Assembly (NCBI GenBank): GCA_036924285.1
Contig: JAYKYS010000004.1
Coordinates: 15,966,001-16,030,000, forward strand
Source of the DNA: Asterella californica
Lineage: Eukaryota; Streptophyta; Marchantiopsida; Marchantiales; Aytoniaceae
Length of the DNA stretch: 64,000 bases
Reading direction: 5' to 3'
The position numbers and the translations under genes are program-made. The notes under the pieces were generated by a model. That model ran no database searches, was not told the origin of the DNA, and was given only the letters and a program-made list of their open reading frames with translations. Within the stretch, counting starts at the first letter, position 1. The number at the start of each line of letters is the position of its first letter. Below, one piece after another: positions 1-10,152 of this stretch.

Positions 1-1302
1 CAGACCGAATCCAGGCTGTAGTGGCTTCTCCTGAGCCTTAGCCCTCTTCTCGATCAACTCCATAGCTGGCTGGATCTCTGAGTGAAAGAAAGCACTAAAC
101 TCCTCCAGTCTTCTTCCCGCAGAAGACAGACTCATCTCCACGATCCTGTCGGAGGTGTCGACCTTGTCTTCCCGAAGCAATGATGCCTCTTCCACCACTA
201 TGGTCTTCTGTTTCTGCGCACGGGAAGAAGCCACTCTTCTCATCTACCGGCGTGGAAGATCTCTCTCCATGGCAGAAGCGGTCCTCTTTACTGCGCTTCC
301 TCGCATCGCAGTAGGAGTATCCATCCATCTTTCGTCTTCTGGAGTCTTCAGAAGACTCCCTGGTGTTGCAGAAGCGGTCTTCTGCGTAGCTCGGGTACTC
401 AGTGGCTCATCTGGTGAGTCGGACTCCGATCCAGAGTGAATGATCGAGAAGGAGATGGTCTTCTTAGGCACGTTCTTAGGACCCATCTTCCTTGGTGGTG
501 TCGCGTCTTCCGATCCACTGGAGTCGTCTTCCTTCACCAGAAGCGTCTTCTGATGAGTACCGGATCTCATCTGCGGCATCAGAGTGGGAGAGGGAGTCAT
601 TGCTGCTGCTCGGTCGTCTTCTTCCGAGATCTCCTCCTTCGTCTCATGCTGCCCTGTTGGTCCATATCTCGCCAACTGATCTTCCGTGAGATCCCCCTTG
701 ACCACATACAGAATAAGATGTCCTCCTGCCGGGGTACCTAAGTATACCAGCTCTGTCTGTACATAAGCGTGGAAGAACGCACCCCAATTGAAGTTCTCTC
801 TGGCACACACTGCTTCCAGGAACTCCACGTCTTGATCTCCAAGGTACCTCGTCTTCTGCGCCTTCCCCTTAGGAAAGAGGTGAAAGAACAACTTCGTCAG
901 AAGACGCTTCTGCGGCTCTCGGTAAGATTCAACCTTCCAGCCGTTTCTTCCTTGCCTGTCCTCCAGGAAGAGACAACTTGTGCTTCTAGACACATGCCAC
1001 TTACCCGAGATCATGGGTAAGATCTTCTTCTCGAGCCAACAACCTCGGTTCTCAGATTCTGGTTAGTGAAAGGCCTTGCGCCACCAATCCTCGGTCCAAG
1101 AAGATGGTATTCCTCGAGCTACTCCTGCCTTCGCAGGTACACGGTTGTAGGGCGGTAATGCTGCCCAAACCTCCTCCAGAAGACCCTGGTCGGCGAGGTT
1201 CCAATCCCACAGGAAGAAGTCGAGACCCAACTCCTTAATGAAGGGTTTGGCCTCGGCGAGTTATGCTGCCGGTAACACCAACCCTCGAGGATACATCGAC
1301 AT
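1..1302 (-). pseudogene. LTR-embedded ORF of family E (partial, broken)
   Basis: I do not recognise the family. The first ATG is at 1,302 (MSMYPRG), as in the other copies. An in-frame TAA near 1,263 interrupts it, then 1,014-244 is open for 256 codons. Visible parts are a globular segment with RNGWKVESYREPQKR and LVYLGTPAGGHL, a Ser/Asp/Glu-rich linker, and a basic stretch that in other copies reads PPRKMRRVASS, a candidate nuclear localisation signal. A TAG replaces that stretch here and the frame shifts after 244. The coiled-coil part lies partly beyond the window edge. The counterpart in copy 2 is 37,308-39,611. Confidence 0.65.
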
Positions 1303-2661
1303 ACTTGAAACTCTATTGCACTAAGCCACACGTACTTACTATTAGCTGAAGGCTCAGTCCTTCCGAAGTTCTCACAGTCTAGCTTCCACTCTCAAAAGAT
1401 GAATCTAGTCTTCCAGAAGACAGCTACTCCGTCTTCCGGGATTCTAACAGTGCTTCCTAAATAGCTCTCGTCTTCCGAGCTATATCTAAACAATCCTAAC
1501 TAAGCAAGGCCTCGCATGGATTCCTAAGAAGACAACCCACCTTGCATTACATCCTATATTCCTAACAGAAGATACAAGATTTGCGAGAAGTAGAGTGTGT
1601 AATAGGTTCAGAAGATGGTTGCGGGCTCCTACAGTGACAGTGGTCTCTGGGAAGACTCTTGAGACAGCTTTCGATTCAATATCGTTCTCGAAAGACTTCC
1701 CGAAGCAAGACTTCCCTTCACAGGTCTCACCTATCTTCTGCTTCCTACACGCAATCTAACCTCACAACAGACACAAGACACTCGCACTCTGTTCTTCTGA
1801 CTTCTCACCTCTCATACACACTCGGAATAAGCTTGTCGCATGATGGGAAGACATGACCCTTGACCATTCTCTCCGGATTCTGCCAGCAAGACTTCTCACA
1901 ACTCTCTTCTAAGTTCTGGAAGAAGAAGGAATAGGCTGCTATGGGTCAGACAGAAGAGATCCGTAACGGACCCTCACGTCTTCTCACGCATTCTGCCAAC
2001 TTTTCCAATCTTCTAGTCTCTCTAGGAAGATGTGGATTTGAGAAGCTTGAAAGACTGGGAGGCACAGGCCTAGTTCTTGACTTCCAACTTCTCGAAATAA
2101 CAAACAACTCACCAAGCCACTCGGGATTCGTACTAAGCCTCTCTTAACACCAAAGCAAAGCCAATCCACCCTTGATACGAATTGCACACATTCGTCTTTC
2201 AAAGACAGTCAGGCTTTCGAAGCATATTCCGAAGATGTTCAGGTTACAGAAGCTTCTTCTGTTCAAGGTTTCGAGAGCAGAGGGATGGTAGGATAGAGAA
2301 ATTGATAGCTGTGATCTCTAATTTGAGGACGATGGGCAGGGAAGCTCGAATTGCACTCGAGAAGAAGCAAGAAGATGGCTGTCAAAAATTGGACAGCGCT
2401 TCCGTGCCCAATGTCTCAGAAGGAAAAATGTGAGGAAGGAATCAGATCGGTTTGTCTACAAACAACCGGGGAAGCGCGGGGGATACCAAGCAAAAGGTGA
2501 GAAGCAGTGGGAAGGGAAGAGAACATGAGAAGAACCTCAAACAGTCTTCTGTCTGCTTCCCGAGCTGTCTTCAATCTTCTGCGCGCTTCAGGCTCTGACC
2601 CAGCTCCAATGTGACTCCACAGAGCTGCTTCCGCCGTCAATTCCTTGCTACACCTCAATCG
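1..2661 (-). repeat. Family E long LTR, partial (copy 1)
   Basis: Minus-strand LTR fragment, the counterpart of 38,310-40,970. It is rich in GAAGAC/GTCTTC words. It holds the 5' part of the LTR-embedded ORF (1-1,302) and about 1.36 kb of LTR sequence upstream of it. It breaks at about 2,661, where family D gag sequence begins, so the first roughly 0.6 kb of the LTR (the TG end, present in the complete LTR ending at 33,956) is missing. Confidence 0.75.
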
Positions 2662-3102
2662 AGCTTCTTCATTCGAAGAAGTAAACTGATCTTGATCTGC
2701 AGAAGTACTTCCTACCTCCGGATCAGGAGTAAACAACTACGGATATAAAACAGTATTGACTTCGGGAAAAGGTTTCCACCCTATTTCGCTTTCTGGATGT
2801 TCGATCTCAGCACTTAGCCGAGTGGTAACTTCTTCGAAGTCAAGTTCTCTCTGAGCAGATTCGAGAGGAGTTGGAGGTAATGACTTTGGTGTCGGGGGTG
2901 AACTTGATTCACCAAGGCTTGGTTCCTTCCTCTTCCATTCTTTTGAGTTAGGTGTTCTCCAACCTCGTTCTCTCTTCTTATGCTCTTCTTTTAACCGACG
3001 AGCTTCTTCCAAAATTTGTTCTCGATATTCTGCTCATCTTTCACGCCTCCTGTCTCTCTCAGATTGCACGTTTCCAAGAGGATCAGGCTTGCCCGTCGAC
3101 AT
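2662..3102 (-). pseudogene. Family D gag, N-terminal fragment (copy 1)
   Basis: Starts at ATG 3,102, about 52 bases past the primer-binding site, as expected for gag. The product begins MSTGKPDPLGNVQSERDRRR and is very rich in Arg, Lys and Glu, typical of a gag N-terminus. A TGA near 3,033 replaces an Arg codon that is intact in copy 2 (CGA to TGA). A TAG near 2,735 is shared by both copies. The reading then continues to about 2,662, where family E LTR sequence takes over, so no capsid domain or pol remains. Confidence 0.6.
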
Positions 3103-3153
3103 ACATGTCTCTGGACTTTTGTTCAATGATCTTGGATAATTTAAGCATTCGCA

Positions 3154-3171
3154 TCTCCAGCAGCGGCGCCA
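3154..3171 (-). other. Primer-binding site of family D (tRNA-Asp type)
   Basis: On the minus strand the 18-mer TGGCGCCGCTGCTGGAGA resembles the plant gypsy tRNA-Asp site TGGCGCCGTTGCCGGGGA. It lies between the LTR and the gag ATG at 3,102. This fixes the LTR's 3' end just above it and shows that the LTR with its embedded ORF sits in the 5' LTR position relative to this gag. Confidence 0.7.
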
Positions 3172-3936
3172 AAATTTATTCAGTCTTCTATATGTAACAC
3201 ACAAGAAAACCAAAAGATGCTCGAAAGTAGTAATTTAAGGATCGAACCCACAGAGATGCAAGTAAAGATCATCCAAAAGTAGTAAACATGTGACAAAGAT
3301 GATTCTTTATGGTTGTCTTTTATTCTCACGGGCAGAAATCAGTCCCGGTAGAGATCAAACTCAGGTCTATCCAACAAGACAGAGTTGACAATCCTGACAA
3401 TTAACATAACAGATACTGAACAGGTCAGGGACCTCAAGAAACAGATGAACAACAGAGTAACAGAGCCACGGACGGAAATGTCACACGAGAAAGTACTGCT
3501 GAAGTACTACTAGGTAGCCTCTAACACCATAAACGCTAAGTATCTTCACACTAAGTTACTTTCACTACTATTGCTCTCGGAAAACTCTGGCAAAGAAGAC
3601 TCTTCTTCCGCCGAAGTACCAGGTTCAACTTCTTCCAAAATGTTCTCACCAAAGAACAACTTCCTCCGAAGTCAACTTCGCCCAAAAACGTCTTCGTAGC
3701 AAACTAACTTCGCAGATGCTGGTCTATTCTCAGTCCTCGCCGTAAACGTCTTACTCTGATTTCAAATGTCGACAGCAAATCCTTCGGCACCCAGACTAAT
3801 TCCTACCACAGCAAACTACGATACTTCGTAGGTAAATCCCCGAAGTTGACAAACACAAAATGGCTCCGCAAACTCAGGAAATAGAAAATCCAAAAATAAT
3901 AAAACACATAGAGGTATTGAGCACGAACAACACAGC

Positions 3937-3945
3937 GCTTATATA
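3937..3945 (-). promoter_or_regulatory. TATA box in the family D LTR
   Basis: The minus strand reads TATATAAGC in a suitable context, just downstream of the embedded ORF (which ends at 3,977) and about 0.77 kb before the primer-binding site. It is conserved at 42,246-42,254. It is the clearest promoter motif in this LTR and would place the transcription start near 3,910. Confidence 0.55.
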
Positions 3946-3976
3946 CAGATTTTCCTGAAGATGACGGATCTTCTTC

Positions 3977-6058
3977 CTAAGAAGTCGGGAGTACTTCTGA
4001 TCCGCCGGATGAAGGTCCTGTGCCTGAAACGACACCAGGAACAACACCGCTTTCCATCGCTAACTCTCTACCTATCTCACAAACTGAGAACTCAACGGTC
4101 GCTCTAACCTCCCTAAGCTCTCTAACTACCCGTTGGCCTAGCCTAGCTACTCGGTTCTTCGCCGAAGAACCCTCTACTTCTGCAGCTACAAACTCCTCCC
4201 TTATCTGCCGAAGAAATCCCAGCTCCTCACTATCCAATTCGACGGCGAAGTAGTTCTTCAGCGTTGGCTCGATCCTACTCCGAAGTTGAGCGCTCAGCTC
4301 CTCGACCTTGATGATGCGGCGCTTCAAATCCTCGATCTCCTTCGTCATCTCAACGACGACATCTTGAGCCTTGTTCCGCTGCCCGCGCATCTCCTCCAAC
4401 TCCTTCTTCGTCAAAGAAAGAACCTTCTTGTGTTCTCTCTCTCGATCTAACTTCTGCCGAAGAAGTTCTTCTTTCTCCGAAGTCACCTTCTTGAGTTCTT
4501 CGGTCTTCGCTTGGGTCTCCTTCTGTGCCATGAGGAGTGCTGCTCGTAAGTTCTCCTTCTCCTCCTGTCAGTTACCTCGGCCGAAGTGCATCGTCTGCAC
4601 TAACTTCCCTAGGTTCAGCTTCTGACCGATCACCTCCTCGTATGTTCCTCGGTTCCCTTCTAAGTTGTGCAGCAGTGACACGACTACCTCCTGGATGTAC
4701 TTCGTCAAGAAGCAAGTTGCTCTATCTCTCCTATCGTCGATAGAGAAAGAGTAGTCTTCGGTGTAATGTCAGCGTCTTTCTCCGTCCGAGGAGTGTCCTT
4801 TTCTTCGACTTCCTCAATCGTCTCTTCGTCAGCTGCTTCCCCATCGGCACAGACTGTCTTGGTCATCTTCATCTTCTTCCTCGACTTCTGTGCGGACCTC
4901 GGTGTCTCTTCCAAAGGCTTCTTCCTTCCACTTCTTCAGACCGGAGGAGATACCTTGACCACATCTTCATCCTCGGTCGGATTCACCTCTTCGGTTGCCT
5001 TCTCTGGAACTGCTGCTGAAGTCGACGCGTCTTGCCTCTGCAATGTATCGGCCGCTACTTCGGTTCTTGCTTCTTCGGCCATAACTTCGTCGAAGAACAA
5101 CTCTCGAGTTGTGCATCTCTGGCTGGAGTCTGTACCACCTCGAATTCGTCTTCTTCGGCTGTTGTGGTGAAGCCTAATCGCTTCTGATCTTCGGCCGATA
5201 ACAGTCCCATTCTCATGTAAAACACCGAGACAAATGGTCCTATGTAAACCATGTCTTCCTCCTTCCAAAGCTTCTGCACATGACGATAAAAGATCCTCGT
5301 CCAATGCGCTCTTTTCCCGGCGAAGAGCTGCTCAATGAAGTTGATCTGTCAGTTCGACATGTAACTCGTTCTTCGTGGCCGAAAGATCACCATGATCGCA
5401 TCAGCAACCTCCCTCTTCTTCGGATGAACATAATCGCTCGTCTTGTAACCGTTCCTCCTCTGCGGCAATTCCTTGAAGAGCTTGGGGAAGTTCTTCACTG
5501 CTTCGGGCGATGCTGCAGCTAAAACGCTGTCAAAGAGAAGATCGCCCTCCCGGCCTGCATCGTCGGTCCTTAAGACGTCGGACTTGTGATCTTCGATCCA
5601 GTTACAATGCCGTCCATAGTTGTCATCCGTCGGATGTTGTCTGCCAACCTTCAACTCGTGCACCAATTTCGAGGAGACCATCCCCCACCAAGGAAGTAGG
5701 AGGAATGTCAATCCCATCTCCTCGAGCTCCTTCTCATAGTGGCGAAGAGCCGCTCGATTAACTTCTAGTGCTCGGAGCCTCAGTGGCTTAGATGTCTGCA
5801 TCCCTCGCATGTGTCTAGGATCACTGCAACAGGCTTCACCGAAGATGGATTCTTCGTTGCAATCCACTTCCTCGTCGTAACCGAGTTCTTCCTCTCAAAT
5901 TGGCTTCCTCGCCAATCACTGACTTCGGCGAAGTAGAGATACTTCGGCGATCGGAAAATGCGGTGCGCTGCGCTCCTGCTATCGCTCTGGGAATAGTAAG
6001 ACAATAAGGTAAATGACTTTGTTACTTGGCTTATATCTCGTGATAGGCTTTCCCACAC
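3977..6058 (-). pseudogene. LTR-embedded ORF of family D (copy 1)
   Basis: Unrecognised protein of about 690 codons, homologous to the family E LTR ORF. Order: a globular N-terminal region with LLPWWGMVSSKLVHEL, RNGYKTSDYVHPKKR, HWTRIFYRHVQ and MVYIGPFVSVFY; an acidic linker with a basic cluster (RKKP, KSRKKMKMTK) that could be a nuclear localisation signal; a coiled coil with heptad-like Leu/Ile spacing (about 4,531-4,150); and a Ser/Gly-rich tail. Shared with copy 2 are a TGA after YMSN (near 5,347), a frameshift near 5,110 and one near 4,700. Private to copy 1 is a frameshift near 5,878. No ATG opens the frame; 6,058 is a GTG. A separate 38-codon ORF (ATG 6,199, stop 6,083) just upstream may be its displaced start. 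Confidence 0.6.
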
Positions 6059-6410
6059 GTGCCGAAGTTAGGATTTTCCTCTTCACGACTGACATTCTTC
6101 GGCGCTCGCAGTGCGGCGATGTTCTTCCTCTGCAACTGCGATACATTCTTCAGCCTGCTGTAACTTCGTCATTCGACCTCCGATTGCCTCGCACAACATA
6201 TCGTTAGAAAGATCTTCGCCCGAGGAATTCAACTATGAGGAAGTCATCTCTCAAGTGTCTCCATAGATTCGATAGTTTCCTCCAGAACTGAGATTCTTCA
6301 CTAAACTTCTAATTAACACTATTCTCTTCATATCTTTTATCTTCTATCATCTATTCTTCTTATTTATTTTACAACTAATCAATTAATTAAAAAAACGAAA
6401 AATCAAGGCT

Positions 6411-6659
6411 TCACATATCTTCTATCATCTCCTCCTCATCCTCATACCTCGCACGAGATAACATATCAGCTACTGGATTGTTCTTCCCCGCTATGTGTCG
6501 GAACTCAGGATTTAAGGACTTGATGTAAGCAATCCAACGTAGCATAGCAATATCAGGGGTGTTACAATTTGTAATCATCCCTAATAGTGGTAAACAATCT
6601 GTTTCTACTATTAGTGGCGCTCCAATCAAACAGCTTTCATAGTTGTAACTACTCCCCAT
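6411..6659 (-). pseudogene. Family A RNase H, C-terminal part
   Basis: Encodes the end of RNase H: VETDCLPLLGMITN, WIAYIKSLNPEFRHIAGKNN and the terminal ADMLSRARYEDEEE, then stop. It is out of frame with the RT ORF because copy 1 lacks 10 bases near 6,633 that copy 2 retains, which removes a few residues after VVTTMKA. Integrase would normally follow this point in a gypsy pol, but the reading stops after EEEMIEDM. Confidence 0.8.
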
Positions 6660-8128
6660 AACTCTCTCTTCACTTGAGGATAATTTGTATGTCTCTCACT
6701 CAACACCTTTGCTCCAAATCTGATTGCAAACCGATTCTCTTCTTCATCATCCTGTCCTACTGCCCATCGAATGGCTATCAGACTAGTATCAACAGTAAGT
6801 ATCACTGGTTTGCTATCCTCATAGCTCACACGACGAAGTATAGGTGGAGAAGATAACAACTGTTTCAATCTCTGAATCGTCTCAGTATGTCTCTCCTCCC
6901 ATGCAAACCTCTTGTGCTTTCTCAACAGATCATAAAGAAGATCAGCCACATGTGCAAAATGTGGAATCCACACATGATAGAAGACACAAGCTCCAAGAAA
7001 CCTTCTCACCTTTGTTGTTGAACCACAAGTATCATTCATCCGTCGTATAGCATCCACTTTACCAGGATCAGGCTTGCGTCCAAACCATCCACATAGGTGC
7101 CTCACAATCACAACTTCTCGCACTCCAAATGAAGACTTAGCACCTGATAGTGTCAAGTGCGCCTCTTCAAGTCGTGATAAGATTTTATCACAATCTGAAA
7201 TGTGATCAGCAACAAAGTTTCTACACCCCTTCAGATCCATTGTCTCATCTTTCTCCTCCTCAACGCATTCTTGAATTGGAATGTCATCCAAGAAAGGCAT
7301 GGTCTTCTCAGGAATGAACTCACGGAGAACCTTGTTCATCCCGTTCATCATGTGCGCTACCGAGTTCTTTGCTCCTTGTGGTAGCGTGCACATTCTGACC
7401 AACCCCAACGGTGTCCTCATGGTGGTGATATCTCTACTCTGTTCAGCAAGTTGAAATTGATCGTATCCAGAGTAAAAATCTCCTATAGAGTAAATAGCCC
7501 TCCCAGCAAACACTTCAGCAAACTCTCCGACGATAGGTCCTATGCCTGTATTTCTGATGGTCACTTGATTCACAGGTTGCATATCTTGGATGAACCGTAA
7601 TGCACCACTCTTCTTTGATACTGTAAACCAACGACTAGAGTATGGTACAAAGGATGGTTCCAAGATCTTCATCTGCATCTTCTCCTTCAAGAGCTCTATG
7701 AGTTCCGATAGATACGCTCTAGGTATAGGAATTGACCTCAAGTCCCAAGGAGCATGTGGAACTGTGAATATGATCATTGGCGTCACAATGCTAGGATCTA
7801 CACATCCGATTTCTGAGGCTTCAAAAGCAAAAGCTTTCCCATGCCTAGTTAATATCTCTCTAAACCTATTCTCCTCCACAGGCAAAAGAAAATCTGCAGA
7901 ACCAACCTTCAACTCCTTGAGCGTAGCTTCAGTGAACTTGTGACCGACCCGGCTAAGATCTCTCAAGCTTTTCTCCTTCGAAGATTGTTGGACTCGCTGG
8001 TTAGAATCACTAGGTAATGGCTGAGCAACAGGTTTTACCTTCTTGTCTACCATTTTGTACCTAGTATCAACTCTAACTTCATGATCTACGAATGACTCTA
8101 TAGTTGTGTAAAGCTCCCTAGAGTGCAT
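6626..8128 (-). pseudogene. Family A reverse transcriptase and start of RNase H
   Basis: Open for 500 codons. RT landmarks are FTVSKKSGALRFIQDMQPVN, SGYDQFQLAEQSRDITTMRT, LPQGAKNSVAHMMNGM, and the catalytic box MPFLDDIP (FLDD in place of YxDD). The connection domain has VRRFLGACVFYHVWIPHFA, and RNase H begins with LTVDTSLIAIRWAVGQ. The enzyme would copy retroelement RNA and degrade the template strand. The TLPQGATNSV-type motif marks a gypsy lineage I associate with fungi and mosses; that placement is from memory. The frame is lost at the 10-bp deletion near 6,633. Confidence 0.85.
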
Positions 8129-8637
8129 TCCACCACATGATCCTCATCTTCTTGCTCATCCATAGCAAGTTCATCGATGAAATCTCCCAATCCTAACTCC
8201 AAATAAACACCTTCTATCTTATCATCCTCTTCAAGCACACCAACTCTCTTTAGGTCTTTTTCAATTTTTCGCACAACCTTTTGCTCCCACTTCTGCAAGT
8301 CAGCAAGTCGTGTATGTGTAGCAAACCTACTCCCACAAAATCTCACAATTCTTGTACAAAAAGCACTTTCTTTCTCTAGCGAGAGTACCTTCTCTAGTGT
8401 ATCACTATGTCCTCGCTCTATAGCAGTACTTGTCAAAAACCCTTGAACTCCTCTGTGACCTTTAGGCAAGGAGCCACTCCTCAGATAATCTCTGTTCCGC
8501 TCGTGGTTTGCTGATACAGTTAGAAATTGTATTGCTCTCTTACCATCCTGACTTCTGATTCGCGCATAAGCAGATCCATCATCCAAAACCTTGGTCTCCA
8601 TCCTCACAGCTATAATGTAAGGTTGATCGACTATCAC
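8098..8637 (-). pseudogene. Family A protease C-terminal region and linker
   Basis: 179 open codons beginning near VDQPYIIAVRMETK, then GSAYARIRSQDGKRAIQF and HERNRDYLRSG. This is the usual continuation of the aspartic protease into the spacer before RT. It is out of frame with the protease ORF ending at 8,634 and overlaps the RT ORF by about 30 bases, so a frameshift lies at each end. Copy 2 keeps only the last part (46,406-46,588). Confidence 0.7.
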
Positions 8638-10130
8638 CGAGTATGATGTACTACTTTAATAGTTACATCTCCAACCTTCACTTTCACATCAGGACAAGCT
8701 CCATAGAGTTCTCCTCGTGTGTTGTTTGTTGTTCTGATCATCCAACCATGATCTATATCAACAGGCCATCCACCTTGCTTGTAGATGTCCTTAGAGACAA
8801 TATTGATCTCTGATCCATGATCAATGAGAGCAACCACCGGATCTGTCATCTCTCCTACCTTCACTAAGACTTCGGTAGTAGCTCTAGCCCAATGTCCTCT
8901 AGTGTAATGACTAGAGACCTTGTCATCACTGTCATCTTCAAACCGAACCTTGCGGTTGATGCAGCATTGAGCTAGTTCTAACTCTTCCTCTCTTGATATC
9001 CTTGTGTCTAATGCATTAGACACATCGGTTTTCCCTGCCAATTGTCTTTTTCGTTTGATGGTGTCAATAATGACATCATGAAACTCTTTCTTGGCAATCC
9101 CAAGAACTTCTCGCAAGGTAAACTCGATCTTGGCATTGAGTACTCTCTCTTCTAGTACTCCTTTCAGATCCGTAGCAGCTTCAATATCAGATTGAAGCTT
9201 GTATGAAGGAGATTTATCTTTCTCCTTACCTTTGCTCTTCTCTGACTTCTCAGGAGTAGAGGATATGACCTCTTTCATAGTCCTCTCTGGTAGAGACATA
9301 ATCTCCGGTCTGAACTTTTCTCCTCTTGTTTGTCTCTTGAGAGCTGTTCTCTCTTTGCTAGGACCTGCTTCATCTCGTTTGCGTTTCTCCTCCATGAGAG
9401 CCTCATGTTGACTCTTCGTCAAATAAGCATGTACAGACGTTGTATCCACGGAATCATCCCATCCAATAGCACCCCTGATTGTCGTGGCTGTTCTGAGCAA
9501 CTCCTCCCTTGCCATTTTTCCCTTTTTGTTCGTGCTTACCGCGTGACTCCACATATCAAGAGTATCTCCATGCTTCTTAGAAGTACTTCTTTCTCGTACT
9601 ACCTCAACTCCATAAGTAGCAGCTTCTACCGACGTAGTAGCATGATGAGATAGATACTCCTCCAATACTTGCTTCATTCCTCCTTTCCCGAAGTTGGTTC
9701 TAAGAATCTCTCCATTATCTTTCAAAGCAATCTTTCCTTCCTTCCAATAGAATACTCCATCTCGTAGAGTTTTGGCAAAATCACCACACTCTCTTCGAGC
9801 ATGATCAAAACTATCACACCAAATGCATCTTTGTAGATAATCTTGCTTAGGAGCAAGTCTGGTATCATGTGCTCCTCCCTTTTCTTCCAACCTTGCTAAT
9901 TTGATCTGCAAGTCCCTCATTCCTTTTACTAACTCTTCCATAGCATCTCTTTGCGGTACAACTTTCGAGACAAGAACAGTAGGAAGTGGAACTTGAGGTA
10001 CATGCACAATAGGTGCTTGCACATTAGGTACCATTGGTTGCCTACGAGGTACTATTATCGGTGGTGGTCTCTTTTCTTGTCTTACCACCACCTTTTCTCT
10101 CCGGTACTCTCGTTTGGTAAGTACACTCAC
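8634..10130 (-). pseudogene. Family A gag C-terminus, zinc knuckle and aspartic protease
   Basis: 498 open codons. A CCHC knuckle CIWCDSFDHARREC (C-x2-C-x4-H-x4-C) lies at about residue 103. A charged spacer follows, then the protease with VVALIDHGSEINIVSKDIY near the C-terminus. The active-site triplet is DHG rather than the usual DTG or DSG. The start shown is a GTG; the frame is open a few codons further and almost certainly joins the upstream gag ORF through a frameshift near 10,150. This region is absent from copy 2. Confidence 0.75.
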
Positions 10131-10152
10131 TGCTTCAGAGACTTTTCTCTAG

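Larger units (their letters stand above)
3172..6373 (-). repeat. Family D long LTR with embedded ORF (copy 1)
   Basis: The 3' edge is set by the primer-binding site at 3,171. The 5' edge is uncertain: I chose the minus-strand TGTAAA at 6,373 because it could pair with GTTACA ending at 3,193 as short terminal inverted repeats, but then 21 bases separate the LTR from the primer site, which is unusual. The length is about 3.2 kb. It contains the ORF at 3,977-6,058, a TATA box at 3,937-3,945, then about 0.75 kb of presumed R-U5. CTTCGG/CGAAG words are very frequent. No second D LTR is in the unit, so the boundaries cannot be confirmed internally. Confidence 0.55.

Noticed and set aside
155..741. 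Plus-strand ORFs opposite the family E LTR ORF (also 38,464-38,936 and 30,788-31,069)
   Set aside because: Shadow frames of the minus-strand ORF, caused by the palindromic GAAGAC-rich composition that keeps several frames open.
4766..5170. Plus-strand ORF of 134 codons (also 43,075-43,479)
   Set aside because: It is antisense to the family D LTR ORF and made of Ser-rich low-complexity residues read from a repeated CTTCGG background; no start context or domain.
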